This document shows positions 1 through 9,073 of a stretch of 64,000 bases of DNA, in pieces. The number at the start of each line of letters is the position of its first letter. Within the stretch, counting starts at the first letter, position 1. Both the position numbers and the translations under genes were made by a program. The DNA is from Aliarcobacter butzleri. GTDB taxonomy: Bacteria; Campylobacterota; Campylobacteria; Campylobacterales; Arcobacteraceae. The notes below the pieces were generated by a model. It was not told the DNA's origin, did no database searches, and saw only the letters and a list, made by a program, of their open reading frames with translations. The stretch spans positions 1,612,001 through 1,676,000 of the forward strand of contig NZ_LT906455.1 of the NCBI RefSeq assembly GCF_900187115.1, written 5' to 3'.

Positions 1-359
1 ATATTTTCAATTAGTGCTAATTCTCTTAATTTTAGCTCTTCAGCATCAACAATAACTGCTTTTATCTCTTCAATTTCAGCTAATTTATGAGCTCTTAATC
101 TTCTCTCACCTGCAATTAAAGTAAAAGTTCCATCATCATTTTCAACAACAACTATTGGTTGTAATAAACCATGTTCTTTTATTGATTCACTTAACTCTTG
201 TAATTTTTCTTCATCAAATATTTTTCTTGGTTGATTTGGATTGGCTTTAATCAATGAAACATTGATTTTTCTTATTCCAGATTTAACATTACCATTTGAA
301 TTCTCATAAGCAGACTCAACTTCACCTAATAATTCTCCTAATCCTCTACCTAAAGCCAT
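1..359 (-). CDS. parB: Chromosome-partitioning protein ParB (N-terminal part, cut by window edge)
   Basis: ParB is a CTP-dependent DNA clamp that loads at parS sites near the origin and works with ParA in chromosome segregation. About 119 N-terminal residues are visible. After a short basic leader comes the ParB/Srx-type domain, with NPNQPR near residue 40, GLLQPI near 64 and the CTP-binding GERRLRAHKLA near 84-94. The reading frame runs off the window at position 1, before the helix-turn-helix. It starts with ATG 20 bases after the parA stop, so the two genes form one operon, as in Campylobacter. Identity is seen directly; function is from the family. Confidence 0.95.
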   Translation of the reverse strand, partial: MALGRGLGELLGEVESAYENSNGNVKSGIRKINVSLIKANPNQPRKIFDEEKLQELSESIKEHGLLQPIVVVENDDGTFTLIAGERRLRAHKLAEIEEIKAVIVDAEELKLRELALIEN

Positions 360-379
360 ACTATTTCCTATAAATAAAA

Positions 380-1156
380 TTATCCTGTAATTGCTTTTGC
401 CAAATTAACATAAGCTTTTGTTCCAATAGAATTTGTATCATAAAGCATAATTGGTTTACCAAAACTTGGACTTTCTGCAAGTTTAACATTTCTTGGAATA
501 ACAACATAAGAGTCATCATCAATTTTAAATAATTTATTTTCAAAGTGTTGTGCTAAATCAGCAAAAACTTGTTTTGATAAATTATTTTGAGAACTATACA
601 TCGTTGGTAAAAATCCTCTTATTTGTAAAGACTGATTTATAGTTTGTTTTACTAATTTTATTGTATTTAATAACTGTGCAAGCCCTTCTAATGCAAAAAA
701 CTCACATTGAATAGGTATTAAAACAGAAGTTGATGCACTCAAAGTATTAATTGTTATTGGTCCAAGTGCTGGAGGAGAGTCTATGATAACATAGTCATAA
801 TCGCTTTTAACTGTATCAATTTTTCTTTTTAATACAAGTTCTCTTTCTTTAGTATTTTTATAGAACTCTTTTTCAATTCCAACAAGACCAATATTTGAAG
901 GTGCAACTTTTAAATTTTCTATTTCAGAATCTAAAATAATTTCATTTAATTCTTTTGTACCTAGCATTACATGGTATATGTTATATTCATAAGTATCTCT
1001 ATGAAATCCTAAAGATGTAGTCGCATTTGCTTGAGGATCAGCATCTATTAATAGAACTTTTTTACCCTCAAGTGCCAGTGCGGCACTTAAGTTTACAGCA
1101 GTTGTTGTTTTACCAACTCCGCCCTTTTGATTAGCTATTGAAATAATTTCTGTCAT
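380..1156 (-). CDS. parA: Chromosome-partitioning ATPase ParA/Soj
   Basis: This deviant Walker ATPase dimerises on nucleoid DNA and moves ParB-parS complexes. The 258-residue length is normal for the chromosomal Soj type, which has no N-terminal DNA-binding extension. The deviant Walker A motif KGGVGKTT is at residues 11-18, with the signature lysine K11. The switch motif DADPQAN follows near 38-44, and IIDSPP near residue 124 is the Walker B region. The ATG overlaps the end of birA in an ATGA junction, and parB follows after 20 bases. This indicates translational coupling in a birA-parA-parB operon. Confidence 0.96.
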   Translation of the reverse strand: MTEIISIANQKGGVGKTTTAVNLSAALALEGKKVLLIDADPQANATTSLGFHRDTYEYNIYHVMLGTKELNEIILDSEIENLKVAPSNIGLVGIEKEFYKNTKERELVLKRKIDTVKSDYDYVIIDSPPALGPITINTLSASTSVLIPIQCEFFALEGLAQLLNTIKLVKQTINQSLQIRGFLPTMYSSQNNLSKQVFADLAQHFENKLFKIDDDSYVVIPRNVKLAESPSFGKPIMLYDTNSIGTKAYVNLAKAITG

Positions 1157-1788
1157 CTTAAACTAAATACCTTTTTGTTATTTATTTGTATGGAACCATC
1201 ATCATTTAAAATTGCACTTTCTAAAGATATTTTCTGATTATCAATGGTTGTTTGGAATTTCTTACTTTTTTCAAATTCTATCTTAAAATCACTAAATATT
1301 TGCTTCCATGAAATTTTTTTTTCAATTTCAAAAAAATAATTTTTTAAAACTTCATCAACATCTATTTTAATATCAAGCTTTTCATACTCTTTTTCAACAT
1401 CTAAAAGATTTAATCCTATTCCACAAAAAATCTGATTTTTTGACATAGATGTTATAGTTCCACCAATTTTTTTATTTTCTATATAAAAATCATTTGGCCA
1501 CTTTATCCAAACTTGTGAGCCTAAGTTTTTTAAAATATTTTTTAATATATAGGTAAAATATATAGAAGTACTTTGAAGTGGTAAATTTTTTGGCAAACTA
1601 TTTATATCCAAAGCAAAAGAGAAAAATAAATTTCCTTTTTTTCCTATCCAAGAGTTTCCTCTACTTCCAATTCCTTGTGTTTGCAAATCTGTAACTATAC
1701 ACAAAGGATTTGTATATTCATTTTTTGAAATATACTCTTTCAAATATTTATGAGTTGAATCAACTTCATCTAGTCTTATTATTTTCAT
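1153..1788 (-). CDS. birA: Biotin--[acetyl-CoA-carboxylase] ligase
   Basis: The enzyme attaches biotin to the biotin carboxyl carrier protein of acetyl-CoA carboxylase through biotinyl-5'-AMP. The core signature is visible: DSTHKYLK near residue 10, the adenylate-binding loop QGIGSRGNSW near 38-47, and IKWPNDF plus KKIGGT near 94-110. At 211 residues it has only the catalytic and a short C-terminal domain. There is no N-terminal winged helix, so it is a class I (non-repressor) BirA. It overlaps parA by 4 bases. In Campylobacter it directly follows fmt; here a lipoprotein and a transporter separate the two. Confidence 0.93.
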   Translation of the reverse strand: MKIIRLDEVDSTHKYLKEYISKNEYTNPLCIVTDLQTQGIGSRGNSWIGKKGNLFFSFALDINSLPKNLPLQSTSIYFTYILKNILKNLGSQVWIKWPNDFYIENKKIGGTITSMSKNQIFCGIGLNLLDVEKEYEKLDIKIDVDEVLKNYFFEIEKKISWKQIFSDFKIEFEKSKKFQTTIDNQKISLESAILNDDGSIQINNKKVFSLR

Positions 1789-1881
1789 TTGGAGATTATA
1801 TATAATTAAATTGGAATAATGTATTAATTAAATAAACAACATATTTAAAGCAAAATAGTATTTTTCACTCATATTTAATCC

Positions 1882-2583
1882 TTAATAGAGATTTGGTCTA
1901 AAAAAATAGATATCTAATAATGTTGTTTTTATTTTCTTTATTTCTGGAACATCTTCTAAATTTTCTAGCTTTATATGATATTTCCCTTTTGAAAGTACTA
2001 TTTCTGTTATCAATTTACCTGCACTTAGATACCTGCATTTTTTTACATCACCTTTTTTCCATTCAGATTTCTTACTATCAAAACAATAACTTTTATATGT
2101 ATTAGCAAATATTTCAGATAAATCCATAGTATATTCCATAGCTTTACCAACTTGTAAATTTTTAGCTCTATCTTCTGTGTATCTACTACCTAAACTAAAT
2201 ATATTTTCACTTTTATCTAGAGATAAAGGTGTTATAGTAAGTTTTAAAACTATTTTTGTTCCTTTTTTATTTTCATACTCATCACCTACAATATCTTTAC
2301 GTATTTTATCACTTTCAGTTTTTATCCCTTTTTTAAAATTTTCTTGTGATATTTTATATTCCTCAGTAATTGAAATATAGTTAAAATTAAATTCGTAATA
2401 TTCTGGTTCTGAAATATCTATATCAAAATCTGCAACAACACCTGCTTTTTCTACATCTATCTCTTTTAAAACTACGGTTTCTTCTGTAAAAGGATTTACT
2501 AATCCATATGCTACTCGAACACATCCATTAAAAATAAATACTATTAAAAGTGGTAAAAAAAATATTTTAATATAAGTTTTCAT
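1882..2583 (-). CDS. Putative lipoprotein of unknown function (DUF5625-like?)
   Basis: I do not recognise a defined function. The 233-residue protein has a lipoprotein signal: a charged start MKTYIK, a hydrophobic stretch, then FNG-Cys with the lipidated cysteine at 21. The mature part is largely beta-strand-like and charged, with a segment near residues 47-70 (AGVVADFDIDI, then an aromatic YYEFNFNY) that recalls the DUF5625 lipoprotein family. That family link is from memory and uncertain. It is a single gene with its own SD (AAAGGAGAG), placed between birA and an oppositely oriented transporter, where fmt and birA are usually adjacent. It may be a recent insertion. Confidence 0.6.
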   Translation of the reverse strand: MKTYIKIFFLPLLIVFIFNGCVRVAYGLVNPFTEETVVLKEIDVEKAGVVADFDIDISEPEYYEFNFNYISITEEYKISQENFKKGIKTESDKIRKDIVGDEYENKKGTKIVLKLTITPLSLDKSENIFSLGSRYTEDRAKNLQVGKAMEYTMDLSEIFANTYKSYCFDSKKSEWKKGDVKKCRYLSAGKLITEIVLSKGKYHIKLENLEDVPEIKKIKTTLLDIYFFRPNLY

Positions 2584-2652
2584 TCTATATTTCTCTCCTT
2601 TTTAAACTAACTTTGAAATCAATTATTATTTTAATACAAAACTATAACAAAA

Positions 2653-2677
2653 AATTGTCACAGTTTGCGTCACAATT
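2653..2677. promoter_or_regulatory. Imperfect 25-bp inverted repeat in divergent intergenic region
   Basis: AATTGT and ACAATT form outer arms around a near-symmetric core that also contains GTCACA twice as a direct repeat. The site lies 70 bases upstream of the lipoprotein start and about 140 bases upstream of the AEC transporter start, on opposite sides. It could be an operator for either gene. No regulator can be named. Confidence 0.35.
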
Positions 2678-2814
2678 ATTTTAATTTATCAAATTTGTGT
2701 AAAATTAATTTTATCTAATCTTATTTTTTTATTTATAAACATACATAATTAAATTGGAAGATTATATTAATTATAATCAAGCTTTTATTTTAAAATTTCA
2801 AAAAAGGTTAAGAA

Positions 2815-3708
2815 GTGTTAGACCCAGTTTTACCAATAGCTATTTATTTAGTTTTAGGATATTTATTTAAAGTTATTTATCAGGATAATTCTAAACAACT
2901 TATTGATTTTGTTATATATTTTTCACTTCCAGCTATTGTTTTTTCTAAAATTTATCCTCTAATTCTTGACCAAAGAATAGTTGGATTAGTCTTAATGTTT
3001 ATGTGTTTCATTTTAGTTAATCTTTTTCTTGCTTATTTAATTGGTAAATTGATGAGATTAAATAGAACTTATTTTGCTACATTTATGATTATGGCAACAT
3101 TTGGAAATACTTCTTTTATAGGTTTTTCTTACATAGATGCATTTTATGGTCAAGACTATATAGTTTATGGTTTGATATATGATATTTTTGGTTCTTTTTT
3201 ACTTTTAATATCAATTGGAATGTTTATAATTACATGGGGAAATGGTAAAAAGAATAACCTAAAACTGATTTCTAAATCAATTTTTTTATTTCCACCAGCA
3301 ATTATGTTTTTTGTTACTTTGATATTAAAGAATTTTGAAATACCAAACTTTTTAATGCTAACATCAAAAACTCTTGGTTCAACTTTAGTTCCCCTTGCTA
3401 TGATTGCAATTGGTATGAAATTAGAATTGAAAAATATTTTTGCACGATTACATATAGTTTCTGTTGCAATGATTTTAAAAATGATTGTATTCCCAATAAT
3501 TATTTTAATTGGATTCAAATATTTTTATGGAATTGATCAAACTTGGGTAAAAGTTACCATCATAGAAGTTGCGATGCCACCAATGACTATGGCAACAGTT
3601 TTAGCAATAAAAGGTGGATTAGATGAAAAGATTGCTATAAATTCACTTGTTTTGGGAGTTTTATTAAGCCTTATTACAATTACTATGTTTACTACATATT
3701 TAGCGTAA
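2815..3708 (+). CDS. AEC-family (auxin efflux carrier-type) transporter
   Basis: This is a 297-residue, very hydrophobic inner-membrane protein with about ten predicted membrane spans arranged as two similar halves, typical of bacterial AEC/PIN-like permeases that move organic anions. The N-terminus DPVLPIAIYLVLGYLFK, the FGNTSFIG segment near residue 101, PLAMIAIGMKLEL near 193 and EVAMPPMTMATV near 251 fit the family. The substrate cannot be told from sequence. It starts with GTG preceded by an AAAAAGG-type SD. It is convergent with fmt, and the two stop codons lie in a shared hairpin. Confidence 0.85.
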   Translation: MLDPVLPIAIYLVLGYLFKVIYQDNSKQLIDFVIYFSLPAIVFSKIYPLILDQRIVGLVLMFMCFILVNLFLAYLIGKLMRLNRTYFATFMIMATFGNTSFIGFSYIDAFYGQDYIVYGLIYDIFGSFLLLISIGMFIITWGNGKKNNLKLISKSIFLFPPAIMFFVTLILKNFEIPNFLMLTSKTLGSTLVPLAMIAIGMKLELKNIFARLHIVSVAMILKMIVFPIIILIGFKYFYGIDQTWVKVTIIEVAMPPMTMATVLAIKGGLDEKIAINSLVLGVLLSLITITMFTTYLA

Positions 3709-3720
3709 TTTTTTACGCTA
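3701..3720. terminator. Shared bidirectional terminator between the AEC transporter and fmt
   Basis: TAGCGTAA and TTACGCTA form a perfect 8-bp stem around a TTTT loop. The transporter stop TAA (3706-3708) and the fmt stop (3713-3715, minus strand) are both inside the stem. A-rich and T-rich flanks would serve both strands weakly. Confidence 0.65.
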
Positions 3721-4633
3721 AAATATCGCCAATTTCTACTCTTTGTCCTCTTACAAAATCAACCGAATTTATAGCTTTTTTAGATGGAGCTTGTAAAGTT
3801 TTTATTTTTAAACTGCCCTTTTTACAACCAACAATTATATAATCCTTACAAATATCTAAAATTTTTCCAGCTTCATTTTGTGAAGTCTCTTCCAGTAATT
3901 CAACATCTTTTAATTTCAGTTCTGATTCTAAAAAAATTCCTGGCCAAAAAGAGTAAGCTTTATATTTCAAAAAAAGATTTTTGGCATCACTAAAATCAAC
4001 CAAACCATTCTCTTTTTTTATTTTTTTACAAAAGCTTACTTTGCTTTCATTTTGTTTTATTGGATTTAATCTATCAAAATTATCTAAAGTTGTTATTGTA
4101 AGTTCTGCTGCAATTAAAGATAATTTAGAAAAAGCTTCAGAAACTTCCATCGTAGGAGTTATTTTTAGATATTGTAAAGCTAAAATATCTCCACTATCAA
4201 GCCCTTCTTCCATAAACATAGAAGTAACACCAGTAAAATTATCATCATTTAAAAGTGATTCTTGAATAGGACTTGCTCCTCTATATTTAGGTAAAAGAGA
4301 AGCATGTAAGTTTATGCAAGGAGCAAGTTTTAAAATCTCTTTTGGTAATATTTGCCCATAAGCTGCAACAATTATAAAATCAGGTTTTAACTCTTTGATA
4401 ACTAGATAAGCAGCTAAATTATCTCTTAATTTCTCAGGCTGAAAAATAGGAATATTTATACTATTATCAATACAAAATTGTTTTATATCAGGAGGGGTTA
4501 AAACTTGTTTTCTTCCAACTGGTTTATCAGGTTGAGTAAATAATCCAATAACTTCATAATTACTACTTAATAACTTTTTAAAAATCTCAGTTGCATAAGA
4601 AGGTGTTCCCATAAATAGAACTTTTTTTCCCAA
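3713..4633 (-). CDS. fmt: Methionyl-tRNA formyltransferase
   Basis: Fmt transfers a formyl group from 10-formyl-tetrahydrofolate to Met-tRNA(fMet), giving the initiator tRNA. The 306-residue length is typical. The N-terminal Rossmann domain begins KVLFMGTPSYA. The active-site block LHASLLPKYRGASPIQ (near residues 107-122) carries the catalytic Asn/His and the SLLPxYRG folate loop, and the catalytic aspartate is in GLDSGDIL near 146. A C-terminal OB-like domain follows. The gene lies 9 bases after proB in the obg-proB-fmt series. Confidence 0.96.
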   Translation of the reverse strand: MGKKVLFMGTPSYATEIFKKLLSSNYEVIGLFTQPDKPVGRKQVLTPPDIKQFCIDNSINIPIFQPEKLRDNLAAYLVIKELKPDFIIVAAYGQILPKEILKLAPCINLHASLLPKYRGASPIQESLLNDDNFTGVTSMFMEEGLDSGDILALQYLKITPTMEVSEAFSKLSLIAAELTITTLDNFDRLNPIKQNESKVSFCKKIKKENGLVDFSDAKNLFLKYKAYSFWPGIFLESELKLKDVELLEETSQNEAGKILDICKDYIIVGCKKGSLKIKTLQAPSKKAINSVDFVRGQRVEIGDILA

Positions 4634-4642
4634 AATTTATCC

Positions 4643-5407
4643 TTATTTTTTAAAAATTGTTCCACTATTATGATTATTTTCAACTAAAAAATCATAAGCA
4701 TTAGTCAAGTCAAATCCACTACTTAAATACATAGGAATATTTTTTTGCATCAAAAAATCAGCAGCTTTTAGTTTTGTTACTATTCCACCTGTTGCAAATT
4801 TCGAATTTGCACTAGGAACTTTTTCTAACTCTTCTTGAGAAATTTCATTTACAATTTTTTGAAGTTTCGCATCACTAAACTCTCTTGGGTTTTTGTCATA
4901 ATATCCATCAATATCAGTTAAAATTGCTAACATATCTGCTTTAAAATAGTGCGTTATATAAGCTGCAAGTTGGTCATTGTCACCAATAAGTTCTTCAGTT
5001 GCAATAACATCATTTTCATTTATAATAGGTAATATCTTATTTTTAAGTAAGTTTTCCATAACATTTTTTGCATTTTTAGATCTTTTTCTTGAATCAAAAT
5101 CATCTGCTATAAAAAGCATTTGTGCAGCTGTTATACCATATTCTTCAAACATTTCTTGATATGTCTTCATCAATTTTGGTTGACCAATTGCTGCAAGAGC
5201 TTGTTTATTTGCAAGAATCTTTTTATCAAGTTGTAACACAGTATATCCAGCACCAACAGCACCAGAAGATACTAAAATAACTTCTAGATTTTTTTCATTT
5301 TTTAATTTTGCAATCAATTTTACAAGATTTTGAATTCTATCTAATGCAAGTTTTTTATTATCTTCTGTTAAAACTGCTGTTCCAACTTTTATAACCAATC
5401 TTTTCAT
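4643..5407 (-). CDS. proB: Glutamate 5-kinase, short form without PUA domain
   Basis: ProB phosphorylates glutamate to gamma-glutamyl phosphate, the first and feedback-controlled step of proline synthesis. The 254 residues are one amino-acid-kinase domain: KVGTAVL near residue 6, VSSGAVGAG near 46-54 and [11 protein letters not shown] near 134. The C-terminal PUA domain of the E. coli enzyme (367 residues) is absent, as is usual in epsilonproteobacteria. The start overlaps the obg stop in an ATGA-like junction, indicating coupling. proA is not in the window. Confidence 0.93.
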
Positions 5408-6495
5408 TTATCTTGTCCTAGCAACTCATAAAGTGCGAATTCAAGTTGTTTAATATTATATTTAGTCAAAGATGAAATAGGTAAAACAAAATAAGGTTTA
5501 CTTTTATCAAATCTAGAATAGATTGTATCTTGAACAAAATATGGATATTCAGTTTCAAATTTGAATTCATTTGAGTTGCTTTCTTCTAAATCTAACTCTT
5601 TAATAAAGTTTTTTATATCTTCTTCTAAATTTTCACCATAATATCCATCAATTTTACTTAAAGCTATTGCATAATTTCTTTTTGATAATTCATTTGAAAA
5701 TTTGGCAACTTCTTCTTTTAAAACCTGATACTGATCTATCATTGTTCTATAATTTGCAACATCGATTACAAAAAGTAAAGTTTTTGTTCTTTCAATATGT
5801 TTTAAAAACTCTAAACCAAGACCTTTCCCATCACTTGCACCATCAATAATTCCTGGAATATCAGCCATAACAAAAGAGTTATAATTTCCAACTTCAACAA
5901 CTCCTAACTTTGGAGTAAGTGTTGTAAATTCATAATTTGCAATTTCAGGAGTTGCATTTGATGTTACAGATATCAAAGTAGATTTACCAACATTTGGATA
6001 ACCTACAAGCCCAACATCTGCGATTAATTTTAACTCTAATCTTATATTTTTTGTAGAACCTGGAAGTCCTGGTTGAAAATATGTTGGTCTTTGATTTCTA
6101 GAATTTTTAAAGTGAACATTTCCAAGTCCACCTTTTCCACCTTCTAAGAATAAAATTTTCTCTCCATTTTCAAGTAAATCAAATAAAACTTCATTTGTTT
6201 CATCATCTATTACTTGAGTACCAGGAGGTACTACTAAAACTAAGGAATCACCAGATTTTCCAGTCATATTCCCACCCATTCCTTGTTTACCATTTTCTGC
6301 TTTGAAAAGTTTTCGTCCTTTATAGCTTGATAATGTATCAGTGTTATTGTCTACTAAAAAATAGACATTTCCACCTTTTCCACCATCGCCACCATCAGGA
6401 CCTCCTTGAACAACAAACTTTTCTCTTCTAAATGATGCACAACCTTGTCCACCTTTTCCAGATATAACAGTAAATTTAGCACTATCTATAAACAT
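5404..6495 (-). CDS. obg: GTPase Obg/CgtA (50S ribosome assembly)
   Basis: This essential GTPase binds the 50S subunit late in assembly and links growth to nucleotide state. Residues 1-158 form the glycine-rich Obg fold (repeated [10 protein letters not shown]-type stretches). The G domain follows with G1 GYPNVGKST near 166, G3 [10 protein letters not shown] near 211 and G4 ALSKIDGY near 277. It has 363 residues, and the C-terminal part is short and lacks a long acidic tail. It follows rpmA and rplU, the conserved order rplU-rpmA-obg, and overlaps proB by 4 bases. Confidence 0.96.
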
Positions 6496-6571
6496 ATTAA
6501 TTTCCTAAAATAAATAATTAAAAACTAAAATTCTATTTAACTTTTAACTATTTATGTAATTTTAAATAAAA

Positions 6572-6601
6572 AAAGGGTGAATGCTAAAGCATACACCCTT
6601 T
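6572..6601 (-). terminator. Intrinsic terminator downstream of rpmA
   Basis: AAAGGGTG pairs with CACCCTTT, with an inner ATGC/GCAT stem and a TAAA loop. Read on the minus strand the hairpin is followed by a run of seven T, the classical rho-independent layout. It would end or attenuate rplU-rpmA transcription before obg, so obg may depend on read-through or its own promoter. Confidence 0.8.
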
Positions 6602-6624
6602 AAAAAAACTAGATAATTTTAGAA

Positions 6625-6882
6625 TTAAGAAGCAGCGTAAACTGAAACTTTTTTTCTATTCTTATCTTTTTGTTCAAACTTTACAACACCATCAATTAAA
6701 GAGTAGATTGTATGATCTTTTCCCATACCAACATTTTGACCTAAGTGTACTCTTGTACCTCTTTGTCTAATAATGATATTTCCAGCTCTTACAACTTCAC
6801 CACCATATTTTTTAACCCCAAGTCTTCTACCAGCTGAATCTCTATTATTCTGTGTACTACCTTGACCTTTTTTGTGAGCCAT
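6625..6882 (-). CDS. rpmA: 50S ribosomal protein L27
   Basis: L27 reaches into the peptidyl transferase centre with its N-terminus. The 85-residue sequence is canonical: [10 protein letters not shown] start, [17 protein letters not shown], then [21 protein letters not shown]. It starts straight at MAHKKG, so no Firmicute-style cleavable extension is present. It is separated from rplU by 24 bases and followed by a strong terminator. Recognition is certain. Confidence 0.98.
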   Translation of the reverse strand: MAHKKGQGSTQNNRDSAGRRLGVKKYGGEVVRAGNIIIRQRGTRVHLGQNVGMGKDHTIYSLIDGVVKFEQKDKNRKKVSVYAAS

Positions 6883-6906
6883 AATTCTTCTCCTTAACTT
6901 TTATGC

Positions 6907-7224
6907 TTATGCAGCAATTTTTGTAATTCTAACTTTTGTGAAGCTTCTTCTGAAACCTCTTTTTAATTTAGAATCTTTTCTTCTTCTTTTTTTGTAAATG
7001 ATAACTTTTTTCGCTCTATTTACACCCGTACCATCTAAAACAACAACTGCTTCTACTTTTGCATTTGCAACAGCAGCACCAGTTTTTAATTCACCATTGT
7101 TTATAGCTAAAACATCAGTGATTTCTAAAGTTTCTTTTGCAGCTTTACCAGTATAGTCTATATCTAGGATATCACCTTCTGAAACTTTATACTGTTTTCC
7201 ACCACATTTGATAATTGCGTACAT
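6907..7224 (-). CDS. rplU: 50S ribosomal protein L21
   Basis: L21 binds 23S rRNA domain I and supports L20. The 105-residue protein begins [18 protein letters not shown] and ends with the basic [18 protein letters not shown] segment typical of the family. It is first in the rplU-rpmA-obg order. About 130 bases separate it from the dnaG stop, and this gap presumably holds the promoter, with a GGTAATAT-like -10 on the minus strand. An L21 autoregulatory leader was looked for but nothing convincing was seen. Confidence 0.97.
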   Translation of the reverse strand: MYAIIKCGGKQYKVSEGDILDIDYTGKAAKETLEITDVLAINNGELKTGAAVANAKVEAVVVLDGTGVNRAKKVIIYKKRRRKDSKLKRGFRRSFTKVRITKIAA

Positions 7225-7357
7225 CTGTCTTCCTCTAATTCAATTCTATATGGATAAAGTTGATACTTTTCATACAATTTCTATTTTTTCGAACGGGAAT
7301 ATTACCTTAAATTAAATTAAACTTTCTTTAAGTCTAACACCCATTTCTAAAATTATT

Positions 7358-8992
7358 TTATAAATTATAGCTTACAAGTTTACCTTGTTTTAGCTGATAT
7401 ATATTATCTTTAATTTTTCTAATCATATTTGCTTTTTGCTTAAAATCTAGTTCTTTATCATAAGAAATAGCCATTAATTTGTTAGTATAAAACTTATGTA
7501 AAAGAACTAAAAGCTCTTGATTTAGTCTTTCATCATCGTAATTTTCGAGCTTTTCATTTAAAACAATAGCATTTAAAGAACTATCTTTTATATCATTTAA
7601 AAGAAGTTCAAATTCAGTTTTATGATATTCAAACATAGAAATATCTACTATATCTAAAACAGAATCTAATCTTTCAGGTTTTTCTAAAATCGATTTTATT
7701 ATACAAAGTTCAGCAATATCTATTTTTGACAAGCTAACTTGATTTGTTCTTTGTTTATCAGAACTAATTTTAACTAGATTTTCTCTAATATTTAGTTTTT
7801 GAGCTATATATCTTTTGTATTCGTCTTGGTTTAATAAACTTAAAGATTTTAAATAATCATTTGCTTCTGTAAGTGCTTTTTGTTTTTGTATTGGATCGTT
7901 TATTTCATATTTTAAAATTATATAGTCTATTGCATATGGTATAAAACTTTGAGGATTTAAAAAGATTTTATTCAGTTCTTCAATTTTTCCAGCTTTTACC
8001 ATATCTGCTGGGTCTTGATTGTCACTAAATATTACAACTCCACCTTCAAACTGACTTTGACTTAGCATCACTGAAGCTTTAAAAGCAGCAGCTAGTCCAG
8101 CTTTATCACCATCATAAGCCAAAATTACTTTTGGTTCACCTCTTCTTAAAAGTGGTAAATGTTCAGCTGTAAGAGCTGTTCCAAGTGTTGCAACTGCAAT
8201 ATCAAATCCAGCTTGATGAAGCATAATTACATCTAAATATCCTTCACAAATAATGATTTGTTTTGTTTTATAAATTTTTTCTTTTGCTAAGTTATAACCA
8301 TATAAAAGCTTTGATTTATTAAAAAGTTTTGTTTGTGGAGAGTTTACATATTTTGCATTATGTCCACTTATAGTTCGTCCACCAAAACCTACAAGTTTTC
8401 CATTTATTGAATAGATTGGAAAAGTAATTCTTTCTATAAATCGAGAATAAAGTCCATTTGCTCCTGTATCAATAACTCCTAAGTCTATTGCTTCACTTAA
8501 ATTAAAATGGTTTGATTTTAAAAAGTTTATTGTATCAATAGAAGCTGGAGCATAACCTACTTCAAACTTTTGAACACTAAAATCAGAAATTCCTCTATCT
8601 TTTATATAGTTTTTAACTTGTTCATTATTTATATAAAGTTTTTGATAAAACTTATTTACATCTTCTAGTATTTTTATATCTTGTTTTTTTTCTGTTGAGC
8701 TATCATAGTCCAAAGTAAAATTATACATTGAAGCTAATTTTTCTATTGTTTCTGGATATGATAATTTTTCATATTCCATAACAAATTTTATAGAATCACC
8801 TCCAACACCACATCCAAAACAATGATAAATTTGTTTTGCTGGACTGATTACAAAAGAAGGAGTATTTTCTCCATGGAAAGGACAACAAGCCTTAAAATTT
8901 GCACCGGCCTTTTTTATCTCTATAAATTGTGAAATTACATCAACAACATCAAGGTGGTTTTTTAAATTTTCTATTGACTCTTTTTTTATCAT
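7358..8992 (-). CDS. dnaG: DNA primase DnaG
   Basis: DnaG makes RNA primers on the lagging strand with DnaB helicase. Domains are an N-terminal CHC2 zinc ribbon (CCPFHGENTPSF, then YHCFGCGVGGD, within about residues 35-60), a TOPRIM catalytic core (EGYLDVIMLHQAG and AYDGDKAG, near 250-300) and a C-terminal helicase-binding region. I place the start at ATG 8992 (MIKKES, 544 residues). The longer reading from GTG 9007 has its first codons inside a TATAAT -10 box and is unlikely. No SD precedes the ATG, so the mRNA may be leaderless. Confidence 0.95.
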   Translation of the reverse strand: MIKKESIENLKNHLDVVDVISQFIEIKKAGANFKACCPFHGENTPSFVISPAKQIYHCFGCGVGGDSIKFVMEYEKLSYPETIEKLASMYNFTLDYDSSTEKKQDIKILEDVNKFYQKLYINNEQVKNYIKDRGISDFSVQKFEVGYAPASIDTINFLKSNHFNLSEAIDLGVIDTGANGLYSRFIERITFPIYSINGKLVGFGGRTISGHNAKYVNSPQTKLFNKSKLLYGYNLAKEKIYKTKQIIICEGYLDVIMLHQAGFDIAVATLGTALTAEHLPLLRRGEPKVILAYDGDKAGLAAAFKASVMLSQSQFEGGVVIFSDNQDPADMVKAGKIEELNKIFLNPQSFIPYAIDYIILKYEINDPIQKQKALTEANDYLKSLSLLNQDEYKRYIAQKLNIRENLVKISSDKQRTNQVSLSKIDIAELCIIKSILEKPERLDSVLDIVDISMFEYHKTEFELLLNDIKDSSLNAIVLNEKLENYDDERLNQELLVLLHKFYTNKLMAISYDKELDFKQKANMIRKIKDNIYQLKQGKLVSYNL

Positions 8993-8998
8993 GGCGGA

Positions 8999-9004
8999 AT
9001 TATA
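8999..9004 (-). promoter_or_regulatory. -10 box (TATAAT) placed 6 bases before the dnaG ATG
   Basis: A perfect TATAAT on the minus strand is followed by six bases and then the ATG, so a normal start distance would put +1 at the A of ATG. There is no SD-like sequence between them. This supports a leaderless dnaG transcript by inference. Confidence 0.55.
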
Positions 9005-9073
9005 CACTTTTATTTTTTTATATGAACTTTTATGTTAGGATAATAGTTAATAACATTTAATAAAGGTTTTTAT

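Noticed and set aside
1790-2765. 15-base repeat ATAATTAAATTGGAA at about 1802 and 2747
   Set aside because: It is present twice in very AT-rich intergenic DNA flanking the lipoprotein, but with no further extension, terminal inverted repeats or target duplication to make it a mobile element.
7225-7357. L21 leader autoregulation element
   Set aside because: The gap before rplU was inspected for a stable structured leader; only weak A/T pairing was found.
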